Below are positions 1 to 6,983 of a stretch of DNA of 6,983 nt, one piece after another; position 1 is the first letter of the stretch, and every line of letters starts with the position of its first letter. This DNA comes from Bacillota bacterium (GTDB lineage: Bacteria; Bacillota; Clostridia; Oscillospirales; Ruminococcaceae): the NCBI GenBank assembly GCA_023457175.1, contig JAEWMM010000087.1, positions 1 through 6,983 on the forward strand, given 5' to 3'. The notes below the pieces were generated by a model. It did not search any database and had not been told where the DNA came from. It saw nothing but the letters and a program-made list of their open reading frames with translations. Made by a program: the position numbers and the translations under genes.

Positions 1-1
1 G

Positions 2-1099
2 CACAGAAGCCAAGCGGTCAATATGTTTTTGCTTTCAAAATTGCTACAGCCGGCCGCGTGGGTTATGCTTGGCCTCAGAGGTCTTATACCCAGTATGATT
101 TTAGTGGCGGTCGGCAATTCCACGCTGTTTACCGGCGCAGCCCTGGAGCTGATTGCGCTGATGATGCTCAAAAGCACTTACACCGAAACGGTAAAGCGCT
201 GTTACACCGCGCTGCTTATTGGTTGCATCCTCGTATTTATCTCGGCGACGGCATATGGCTTTCCGGAGAATGTACGGATCACTTTTGCCTCTTCAATCAC
301 AGCGATATTAATGATATTTCCGGTATATAAGCTTTTTACAGATAATAACGCTTCCAGACTGCAAAGGGTTATTGCAGCCCTTTACAGCCTTACAATAGCC
401 TTTTTGATATTTCGGGCTATTGCGGCGCTGACGACGGATTTGGATATGAATCTGGCATCAACCAGCATCTTTAACACCTGGCTGTTTTTGCTGCTCTATG
501 TTGTGATGCTTGCGGGAAGCACGGGGTTTATCCTTCTGGACAAAGAAAAGCAGGATTTTGAGCTGTTAAGAGCCGCTTCCTTCGACGGATTAACCGGCAT
601 ATTAAATCGCGGCGCCTTCATATTGCATTCAAAAGAGCTTATTGCCTCGTGCTTAAGAAAGCAGGAGAAAAATGCATTCTTGCTGATGGATATTGACGAT
701 TTTAAAAAGATTAACGATAAGTACGGACATTTTGTCGGCGACGCTGTATTACGGGATTTTGCGCTTACGCTTAAAAACCAATTGCAAAGCCGCGACCTGT
801 TCGGCCGGTACGGCGGAGAGGAATTTGCCATATTGCTGCCTGAGACGGACGAAAAAAGCGCCGCAAAAGTGGCGGAGCAGCTAAGAGCGACGGCAGCGCA
901 TTCGTCGATAGATTCCGGGCTTAAAGTAGGATATACGATCAGCATAGGCTTTCTGAGCATCCTCCCCGACGAGGGAATCGATATCGACACGCTGTACAAG
1001 CTCTGCGACCAAGCCCTTTATCTGGCAAAATCCCACGGGAAAAACTGCTGCAGAAGCGCGGCGCAGATACGCAATCAAGACGTCTTTACCGGCAATTGA
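2..1099 (+). CDS. Membrane-anchored diguanylate cyclase (GGDEF domain), probably 5'-partial
   Basis: Predicted to condense two GTP into the second messenger c-di-GMP at the inner face of the membrane. Numbered from the ATG at 23, residues about 10-172 are strongly hydrophobic and hold roughly five to six transmembrane helices, with no recognisable ligand-binding domain. The GGDEF domain spans about residues 183-345: the metal/substrate segment DIDDFKKINDKYGH starts at D223, and the active-site signature is GGEEF at 264-268, an accepted catalytic variant. The allosteric inhibitory site normally reads RxxD just upstream; here it is QSRD (255-258), so the key arginine is absent. The frame stays open to the window edge and the ATG at 23 has no Shine-Dalgarno sequence, so the true start may lie upstream. 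The gene stands alone in the window, with no EAL or PilZ partner visible. The catalytic domain call is firm; the sensory input is unknown. Confidence 0.93.
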   Translation, partial: HRSQAVNMFLLSKLLQPAAWVMLGLRGLIPSMILVAVGNSTLFTGAALELIALMMLKSTYTETVKRCYTALLIGCILVFISATAYGFPENVRITFASSITAILMIFPVYKLFTDNNASRLQRVIAALYSLTIAFLIFRAIAALTTDLDMNLASTSIFNTWLFLLLYVVMLAGSTGFILLDKEKQDFELLRAASFDGLTGILNRGAFILHSKELIASCLRKQEKNAFLLMDIDDFKKINDKYGHFVGDAVLRDFALTLKNQLQSRDLFGRYGGEEFAILLPETDEKSAAKVAEQLRATAAHSSIDSGLKVGYTISIGFLSILPDEGIDIDTLYKLCDQALYLAKSHGKNCCRSAAQIRNQDVFTGN

Positions 1100-1212
1100 A
1101 CCACTCTGGCCACAGAGCGTGAAGCCGCGGTGTTCTGTTCCCGCCTGACTTGGATAAAGAAAAGCGTGAGCGATCTTGCACAAAACGGTGAAAATTTTTC
1201 AGGCTTATCCTT

Positions 1213-1235
1213 AAATACGAGATTTAATCGTATTT
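1213..1235. promoter_or_regulatory. Inverted repeat upstream of the DUF4180 gene, candidate operator
   Basis: Perfect 8-bp arms AAATACGA (1213-1220) and TCGTATTT (1228-1235) are separated by 7 bases, 50 bases before the DUF4180 start. The size and spacing fit a site for a dimeric repressor, and no T-run follows that would suggest a terminator. No confident -35/-10 pair could be placed around it. The operator role is inference. Confidence 0.4.
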
Positions 1236-1285
1236 TACCTGGTATTTGGGCGAAAATATCACAAGAAATTAAAGGGGGCGCTGCT

Positions 1286-1651
1286 ATGCATATCCGAACC
1301 GTTGAAGCAAACGGCTTGAAGCTGGCTGTAATAAACAGTTCAGAAAAGTGCCTTACCGGCATACAGTCTGCTCTGGATTTTATGATGACTGTCCAGTACG
1401 AAACCGGCGCCAACCGTATTGCCATCTATAAAGAGGCCGTTGCAGATGACTTTTTTATTTTAAGCACCCGGCTGGCGGGCGAAATATTGCAGAAATTTAT
1501 TAACTATCACGTAAAGCTCGCCATTATTGGCGATTTTTCGGCATACACCAGCAAGCCGCTGAGAGACTTTATCTACGAAAGTAATAAAGGGAAGGACTTT
1601 TTCTTTGTAGCCTCAGAGGCGGAAGCGATAAAAAAATTGAGCAGCGTCTGA
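1286..1651 (+). CDS. DUF4180 domain-containing protein
   Basis: A 121-residue protein recognised as DUF4180 from its conserved core: IAIYKEAV near the middle, then DDFFILSTRLAGEILQKF, the strand KLAIIGDFS and the C-terminal RDFIYESNKGKDFFFV. The whole protein is this one domain and is close to full family length. It has no signal peptide or membrane segment, so it is probably cytoplasmic. No biochemical function is established for the family; its alternating strands and helices somewhat recall STAS-like folds, but that is only an impression. The ATG at 1286 was chosen over the upstream in-frame start (1130) because AAAGGGGG (1271-1278) lies 7 bases before it and the extra 52 upstream codons look non-coding. 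An inverted repeat precedes the gene and a strong terminator follows it, so it is probably a single-gene transcript. Confidence 0.88.
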   Translation: MHIRTVEANGLKLAVINSSEKCLTGIQSALDFMMTVQYETGANRIAIYKEAVADDFFILSTRLAGEILQKFINYHVKLAIIGDFSAYTSKPLRDFIYESNKGKDFFFVASEAEAIKKLSSV

Positions 1652-1673
1652 AATCCTTCAGATTTAGGTACCC

Positions 1674-1709
1674 GCCGCCAGAGCCGGCTCGGCTTTAGGC
1701 GGCTTTTTT
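1674..1709 (+). terminator. Intrinsic terminator after the DUF4180 gene, two-tier stem
   Basis: An outer stem GCCGCC (1674-1679) pairs with GGCGGC (1698-1703), enclosing a second stem AGCCG (1682-1686) with CGGCT (1690-1694) around a GCT loop. Six T residues (1704-1709) follow directly. It starts 23 bases after the DUF4180 stop, a textbook position for a Rho-independent terminator. Confidence 0.85.
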
Positions 1710-1722
1710 GTTGCTTACAGCG

Positions 1723-1826
1723 GCAGCAACGGCCAATAGTGCCAGCCGCAAACCGACGCATACAGTCAAACGTTTGACTATATGCCCGCCCCGCAAAGCG
1801 CTATGCTTTATGCCGTTGGCCGCTGC
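1723..1826. repeat. Nested inverted repeat with a 28-bp near-perfect palindrome at its centre
   Basis: The core AGTCAAACGTTTGACT (1764-1779) is a perfect 16-bp palindrome. Beyond a single mismatched pair (1763/1780) the symmetry continues with GCATA (1758-1762) and TATGC (1781-1785), giving 13 of 14 paired positions. An almost concentric outer pair surrounds it: GCAGC plus GGCCAA on the left (1723-1736, interrupted by AAC) matches TTGGCCGCTGC on the right (1816-1826). A smaller hairpin, AAAGC/GCTTT (1795-1809), sits on the right shoulder. It occupies most of the 241-base gap before the methyltransferase gene. Without a T-run it is not a simple terminator; an operator for a TetR- or LacI-type dimer, a structured leader RNA or a small mobile-element relic are possible. 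Confidence 0.6.
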
Positions 1827-1892
1827 ATATAACACCATTTAATTTGCGGCTTCATAGGATAATAAGAATACAAATTGAAAAGGATGATAGGA

Positions 1893-2900
1893 ATGTCCTT
1901 TCAAGCCGAACCTCAGACAACCGGCGGCGCCAATGATATAGACGGCTTTTCGCGGTCGCGCGCATCCGGGCAAATCGATATAGAATTTGAAAATCTCATG
2001 CTGTTTATAAAAGAGCGGGATCTTGTAAAGATAACCGAGGCTGTCAAACGCAATCTGGCGCATTTTTCCGCGACTAACAACTGGCAGTACAACAGCTCTA
2101 TCAATTTTGTTAATCAGTATAAGCTTTGGGGCGATTATTACCCGCAACAGGGCATTTACGCGCTTGCGGATAACAGAGCCCATGCCCTTGTCGAACACCG
2201 GGAGGACTTCGAATGGCTTTATAGCGTTCTTAAAGATTATCGCTCCAAAAAAATCCTCGTCAATATCCTTTATTACTGGCTAATGTCCGATCCGCAGAAA
2301 ATAGCGCAGATACACGATAAAACCTTTAAGCAATATTTTGATCTCGACATCATCAGCTGCGACGAAAAGGAGGTTTTTGTGGATATCGGGGGCTATATAG
2401 GCGACACCCTCATCAATTACTCAAAAACCTTTGGCAACAGCTATAAAAGCATGTACTGTTATGAAATAGTACCTGTCAATATAGAATATATCGAGAAGAA
2501 TATTGCGCTTTTTCATCTTGATAATGTAATCATCAAGCAAAAGGGCGCAAGTGATCAGAACGGCATCCTGTATCTTGCCGACAATGTCTTATCCTCGGTC
2601 AGTCAGCTGTCTGAAAGCGGCGCTATTGCCGTACCGGTCACAAAAATAGACGACGATATAGAAGAAGCCGTAACCTTTATAAAAATGGATATCGAAGGCG
2701 GAGAAGAAGCCGCGCTTTTAGGCTGCTTAGAAAAAATAAAGCAGGACCATCCAAAGCTTGCGCTAAGCGTCTACCATAACCATAAAGATATCTGGAGGCT
2801 GCCCCGTATTATTTACGAGGCCGACCCTTCCTACCATTTTTATCTCCGCTATTACGGATCGCCGGTTTTCCCGACCGAATATGTGCTGTACGCGGTTTAG
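1893..2900 (+). CDS. FkbM-family SAM-dependent methyltransferase
   Basis: A 335-residue protein whose C-terminal half is an FkbM-type class I methyltransferase. The S-adenosylmethionine-binding loop is VDIGGYIGDT (starting at V163), preceded by a conserved strand and followed by the helix that carries YCYEIVP. The second family hallmark KMDIEGGEEAALLG starts at K264, and the C-terminal YHNHKDIWRLP and PTEYVLYAV segments are typical. Residues about 25-160 form a mostly helical N-terminal region of unknown role. FkbM enzymes usually O-methylate sugars or small molecules in glycans and natural products, but no glycosyltransferase or biosynthetic gene is nearby, so the substrate cannot be given. 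The ATG at 1893 is preferred because AAAAGGA (1878-1884) lies 8 bases upstream; in-frame TTG (1875) and ATG (1884) would have no suitably spaced RBS. Its A/T-ending codons contrast with the GC-rich chaperonin genes. Confidence 0.9.
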   Translation: MSFQAEPQTTGGANDIDGFSRSRASGQIDIEFENLMLFIKERDLVKITEAVKRNLAHFSATNNWQYNSSINFVNQYKLWGDYYPQQGIYALADNRAHALVEHREDFEWLYSVLKDYRSKKILVNILYYWLMSDPQKIAQIHDKTFKQYFDLDIISCDEKEVFVDIGGYIGDTLINYSKTFGNSYKSMYCYEIVPVNIEYIEKNIALFHLDNVIIKQKGASDQNGILYLADNVLSSVSQLSESGAIAVPVTKIDDDIEEAVTFIKMDIEGGEEAALLGCLEKIKQDHPKLALSVYHNHKDIWRLPRIIYEADPSYHFYLRYYGSPVFPTEYVLYAV

Positions 2901-3012
2901 CGGCAGGGCGCGGGTCGGTCAAAAAGCTGCCATCAGAATCGTGCCGGTCTTGGGCGGCATTTTATCAGGCTTAGAAATTGCCGCGCTTTGATCGTTTTTT
3001 CAGCGCGCTGCT

Positions 3013-3050
3013 AAAGGCTCCCGCCTCCGAAACCGGAGACGGGAGCCTTT
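3013..3050. terminator. Bidirectional intrinsic terminator between the methyltransferase gene and groEL
   Basis: AAAGGCTCCCG (3013-3023) and CGGGAGCCTTT (3040-3050) form a perfect 11-bp stem. After one mismatched pair a further stem CTCCG/CGGAG (3025-3029 with 3034-3038) closes a four-base loop. The T-rich end of the stem can act on either strand, although each U-run is only three long. It lies 60 bases past the groEL stop on the minus strand and 112 bases past the methyltransferase stop on the plus strand, so it probably serves both convergent units. Confidence 0.75.
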
Positions 3051-3109
3051 GATGCAAGGACTATTCAAATAACGACTAACGACAATAATTCTTTAAACCG
3101 GCCGGGGGC

Positions 3110-4759
<1,650 letters not shown>

Positions 4760-4778
4760 TTATTCTTATCAGTAATGG

Positions 4779-5160
<382 letters not shown>

Positions 5161-5164
5161 GGGA

Positions 5165-5641
5165 TTTTTGAGATTTTTTTCAAAGTTTACAACAAATTCA
5201 TTTTTATTTACCGGTGCAAATCGGGGCTTTTAATGCGGAAATCCGATAGCAAACCCCATCGACTCCCGTTTCGCGCAGGCTCTGCTATGCAAATCGGCGC
5301 ATGCCGACCGCCGCAGGGGCAACCGCCGGAGCTACAACGGTTAGGTTGCCCCGTTTGCGCCGTCAGCTTCACACGTTTACATCTTTTATCGCAAACCTGT
5401 GCTCTGGGCGATATTCTGTGTGCCCGAAGCGGGGGGCGGCGGCGCGTATTTACCACGAAGCAAAAAATCGGCCCGTCAATCGGCTCCGTCTTTTCGCTTC
5501 ATACCGACGCCAACAATAAAAACAGCCCGCGACGTCTAAGGCCGCAGGCCCTGAAATATTGGTCGATGCCTTTTATGGTCAAGCGTCACCCCCTGCACTC
5601 TGTAAATCTACCGGTCTTATAAAGCACAGGCAAAAGCAAGA
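5165..5641. other. Gene-free region rich in inverted repeats, possible structured RNA or interspersed repeat
   Basis: No convincing gene was found here. The longest reading frame (5233-5622, plus strand) has no RBS, an Arg/Pro/Cys-rich composition and no recognisable motif, and overlapping frames on both strands look equally random. Instead the left half holds successive inverted repeats: ATCGG/CCGAT (5220-5224 with 5243-5247), TCGGC/GCCGA (5294-5298 with 5303-5307), GGGGCAACC/GGTTGCCCC (5316-5324 with 5344-5352) and GTTTGCG/CGCAAAC (5353-5359 with 5390-5396). The last two abut exactly. TGCAAATCGG occurs twice (5215 and 5288), and TACCGGT occurs at 5209 and again exactly 400 bases later at 5609. 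The first part (5165-5210) is AT-rich and belongs to the groES promoter area. Confidence 0.5.
5518..5550 (-). terminator. Probable intrinsic terminator of the ZIP transporter gene
   Basis: Read on the minus strand, GGCCTGCG (complement of 5543-5550) pairs with CGCGGGCT (complement of 5524-5531) through eight positions including two G-U pairs, around an 11-base loop. One G and then five U residues (complement of 5518-5522) follow. It lies about 90 bases after the ZIP stop codon. The wobble pairs and loop size make it less certain than the other terminators here. Confidence 0.45.
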
Positions 5642-6409
5642 CTAAAATAGACAGCAGTTCATAAGCATCAGCAAAATGCCAAACAGCACCCCTGCCACGC
5701 CATACCCCGCCTGCTTGCCGCACAGCGCCGCCGGCAGCAGCTCGGCAACTGCAATAGCGCTCATCAGCCCCGCAATGCCGCAAAACATCATGGCCAGCCC
5801 GCGCCCGGTGAGCACAGGCTGCAAAAAACGCAGCGCCAGCAGTGCGCCCAACGGCTCCGCCGCGCCCGAAACAGCAGCCAGCAGCAACGCGGGCGCACGG
5901 CGGTCAAGCGCCGCATACACCGGCATCGCGACCGATATCCCCTCAGGAATATTATGCAGCGCGATGGCGGCGCAGAGCTTAAGCCCCATCCTGACGTTCT
6001 GACTCGCGCTTAAAAACACCGCCATCCCCTCAGGCAGGTTGTGCAGCATCAGCGCCAGCATTGAAAAGACGCCCAACCGCAGCAGCTGCCGTTCACGCTG
6101 GCCGGCCCGCTCAAAGCCTTGGGGCAGGGCCGAATCTAAAAGCTGTGAGCAGAGCATGCCCGCCGCGCATGAAAAGACCGCCACTGCGGTTCCGGCCAGC
6201 CCCGGCATCTCAAACAACAGCACCTCGACCGCGTCGGGCAGCAGCTCTAAGAGCGATACCGACAGCATCACCCCGGCTGAAAAGCCCAACGCCAGCGTCA
6301 GCAGCGAGGCTTTGGGGCGGCGCACCATAACAGCCAGCAGCGCGCCTATCATGGTGGCCCCGCCGGCAGCCACGCTTAAAGCCAGCGGCAGCATTGTGTT
6401 TTGCGGCAT
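5642..6409 (-). CDS. ZIP-family divalent metal transporter (ZupT/GufA-like)
   Basis: A 255-residue integral membrane protein with about eight predicted helices, expected to move Zn2+ or other divalent metals into the cytoplasm. The two metal-coordinating ZIP signatures are both present: HNLPEG (123-128) in the TM4 position and HNIPEG (152-157) in TM5. Supporting motifs are SLLELLPDA (52-60), SGAAEPLGA (181-189) and AELLPAA (222-228). The protein contains only these two histidines, so the His-rich cytoplasmic loop many ZIP proteins carry between TM3 and TM4 is absent; that segment (about 92-110) is instead Arg/Gln-rich. The ATG is supported by AAAGGAG (complement of 6419-6425) nine bases upstream. 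The gene is divergent from the phosphodiesterase gene and has a hairpin directly upstream of its RBS. The family call is firm; metal specificity cannot be read from sequence. Confidence 0.94.
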   Translation of the reverse strand: MPQNTMLPLALSVAAGGATMIGALLAVMVRRPKASLLTLALGFSAGVMLSVSLLELLPDAVEVLLFEMPGLAGTAVAVFSCAAGMLCSQLLDSALPQGFERAGQRERQLLRLGVFSMLALMLHNLPEGMAVFLSASQNVRMGLKLCAAIALHNIPEGISVAMPVYAALDRRAPALLLAAVSGAAEPLGALLALRFLQPVLTGRGLAMMFCGIAGLMSAIAVAELLPAALCGKQAGYGVAGVLFGILLMLMNCCLF

Positions 6410-6428
6410 GGCGCATCACTCCTTTGCG

Positions 6429-6455
6429 GGCGGTATGGTATTCTGTGATACCGCC
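6429..6455 (-). promoter_or_regulatory. Inverted repeat next to the ZIP gene RBS, candidate operator or leader hairpin
   Basis: GGCGGTAT (6429-6436) and ATACCGCC (6448-6455) are perfect 8-bp arms around 11 bases. In the ZIP mRNA the hairpin would end 3 bases before the Shine-Dalgarno sequence, a place where a protein or metal-sensing fold could affect translation. As DNA it could also be a repressor site. No known metal-regulator consensus was recognised. Confidence 0.45.
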
Positions 6456-6479
6456 ACATCAATAGCTATTCGCCCCGAA

Positions 6480-6494
6480 GGCAAATTATTTGCC
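6480..6494. promoter_or_regulatory. 15-bp palindrome in the divergent intergenic region, candidate operator
   Basis: GGCAAATTATTTGCC is perfectly symmetrical about a single central base (7-bp arms). It overlaps AATAAT (complement of 6485-6490), which with TTGTAC (complement of 6508-6513) and a 17-base spacer gives a weak candidate minus-strand promoter for the ZIP gene. A regulator bound here could block that promoter. The symmetry is directly visible; the promoter and the operator role are inference. Confidence 0.4.
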
Positions 6495-6513
6495 GGATAT
6501 GCCGCCCGTACAA

Positions 6514-6542
6514 TTTACAAAGCCTACACCAAATGATAAGAT
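6514..6542 (+). promoter_or_regulatory. Candidate promoter for the phosphodiesterase gene
   Basis: TTTACA (6514-6519), a 17-base spacer and TAAGAT (6537-6542) match the sigma-A consensus at five and four of six positions. It lies about 50 bases upstream of the ATG and directly abuts the weak divergent candidate for the ZIP gene. Confidence 0.4.
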
Positions 6543-6552
6543 AAAATACAGC

Positions 6553-6575
6553 CCGGCTTTGCGCCGGAATTTTTT
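6553..6575 (+). terminator. Terminator-like hairpin in the leader of the phosphodiesterase gene
   Basis: CCGGC (6553-6557) and GCCGG (6563-6567) close a five-base loop, followed by AA and six T residues (6570-6575). No plus-strand gene ends upstream, so it falls between the candidate promoter and the RBS of the phosphodiesterase gene, where it could act as an attenuator. The stem is only five pairs, all G-C. Confidence 0.5.
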
Positions 6576-6592
6576 ACAAAGGACTTTTACCA

Positions 6593-6983
6593 ATGAGGAT
6601 TCTTGTTGTGTCGGATACGCACCACGATTTTGATGCGCTTTACCGCCTCGTACTGCGCGAAAAGGACGCTATTGACCTGCTTGTGCACCTTGGCGACGGC
6701 GCGCAGGATATCGATGATTTGCGCGCCGTCTGGCCGTTGCTGCCCATACGGTTTGTGCGCGGCAACTGCGATTATGTTTCTACCGCGCCCGATACGGCGA
6801 TTGTCGAGGCCGACGGTGTGCACCTGCTTTTAACCCACGGCCATCTGTTTGACGTCAATTATACAACCGAGCGGCTGGCAGCGCAGGCACGGCGTCAAAA
6901 TGCCGCCGTTGCGCTGTTTGGGCATACCCATCGCCAGCTTTGCCGCAGCGCGCCGGGCGTTCAGCTCATGAACCCCGGCAGCC
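6593..6983 (+). CDS. YfcE/MJ0936-family metallophosphoesterase, 3'-partial
   Basis: A cytoplasmic calcineurin-like phosphoesterase of the small bacterial YfcE/MJ0936 class, expected to hydrolyse phosphodiester bonds with a two-metal centre; the natural substrate is generally uncertain for this class. The 130 residues visible carry all metal-binding motifs: SDTHHD (D8, H10), HLGDG (D35), RGNCD (N58, D60), LLTHGH (H82, H84) and FGHTHR (H111, H113). The conserved NPGS that follows the last strand is reached at the very end of the window, so roughly 20-40 residues are probably missing. AAAGGA (6578-6583) lies nine bases before the ATG. In many Firmicutes this gene follows rph and the XTP/dITP pyrophosphatase gene; here it instead begins its own unit, divergent from the ZIP transporter. 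Codons are GC-rich like those of groEL. Confidence 0.93.
   Translation, partial: MRILVVSDTHHDFDALYRLVLREKDAIDLLVHLGDGAQDIDDLRAVWPLLPIRFVRGNCDYVSTAPDTAIVEADGVHLLLTHGHLFDVNYTTERLAAQARRQNAAVALFGHTHRQLCRSAPGVQLMNPGS

Noticed and set aside
1104..1117. Small hairpin CTCTG/CAGAG just after the diguanylate cyclase stop
   Set aside because: A five-pair stem with no following T-run is too weak to call a terminator.
1130..1285. Upstream extension of the DUF4180 protein by 52 codons
   Set aside because: The extension contains the inverted repeat, lacks similarity to the family, and the internal ATG at 1286 has a strong, well-spaced RBS.
1774..1807. TTGACT plus TATGCT as a promoter for the methyltransferase gene
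   Set aside because: The spacer is 22 bases, outside the usable range, and TTGACT is simply part of the palindrome.
2942..2963. Separate terminator for the methyltransferase gene (TGCCG/CGGCA then TTTT)
   Set aside because: The stem is only five pairs with an eight-base loop, and an overlapping alternative pairing exists; the 11-bp stem at 3013-3050 is a far better candidate.
3001..3010. Perfect 10-bp palindrome CAGCGCGCTG
   Set aside because: Short GC-rich palindromes of this size are expected by chance, and nothing around it suggests a role.
5233..5622. 129-residue plus-strand reading frame in the gene-free region
   Set aside because: It has no RBS and no recognisable motif, its Arg/Pro/Cys-rich composition is typical of chance frames in GC-rich DNA, and overlapping frames on both strands are equally long-lived.

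Overview
The window looks like chromosomal DNA of a low-to-mid GC anaerobic Firmicute, most likely a Clostridia/Oscillospiraceae-type gut or environmental bacterium. This rests on a groES-groEL pair under a perfect CIRCE (HrcA) operator, strong AGGAGG-type ribosome binding sites, a DUF4180 protein (a family I know mainly from Firmicutes and other gut bacteria) and a ZIP transporter of the ZupT/Clostridial kind. Species cannot be named from this sequence. Codon and base use is uneven: groEL, the ZIP gene and the phosphodiesterase are GC-rich at third positions, while the FkbM and GGDEF genes use more A/T-ending codons.

Layout: (1) 1-1099, plus strand: the 3' part of a membrane-anchored diguanylate cyclase, possibly lacking its true start. 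(2) 1286-1651, plus strand: a small DUF4180 protein with a strong RBS, an inverted repeat upstream and a two-tier intrinsic terminator (1674-1709) downstream. (3) 1711-1892: a gene-free stretch with a near-perfect 28-bp palindrome nested inside an outer inverted repeat. (4) 1893-2900, plus strand: an FkbM-family SAM-dependent methyltransferase. (5) 2901-3109: a convergent intergenic region with a symmetrical 11-bp-stem terminator. (6) 3110-5063, minus strand: groES-groEL operon with its promoter and CIRCE at 5102-5160. (7) 5165-5641: about 480 bases with no convincing gene, rich in inverted repeats, holding a probable minus-strand terminator for the next gene. (8) 5642-6409, minus strand: ZIP-family metal transporter. 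(9) 6410-6592: divergent intergenic region with a hairpin next to the ZIP RBS, a 15-bp palindrome and a terminator-like hairpin just before the next RBS. (10) 6593 to the window end, plus strand: a YfcE/MJ0936-type metallophosphoesterase, cut off at its C-terminus.

The genes do not form one pathway. The only clear functional unit is the HrcA-controlled chaperonin operon; the others look like single-gene transcription units separated by their own terminators. I do not see a defence island, CRISPR array, insertion sequence, biosynthetic cluster or other new multigene system. The most interesting material is non-coding: the structured gene-free region at 5211-5400, the nested palindrome at 1723-1826, and the regulatory-looking hairpins between the ZIP and phosphodiesterase genes.
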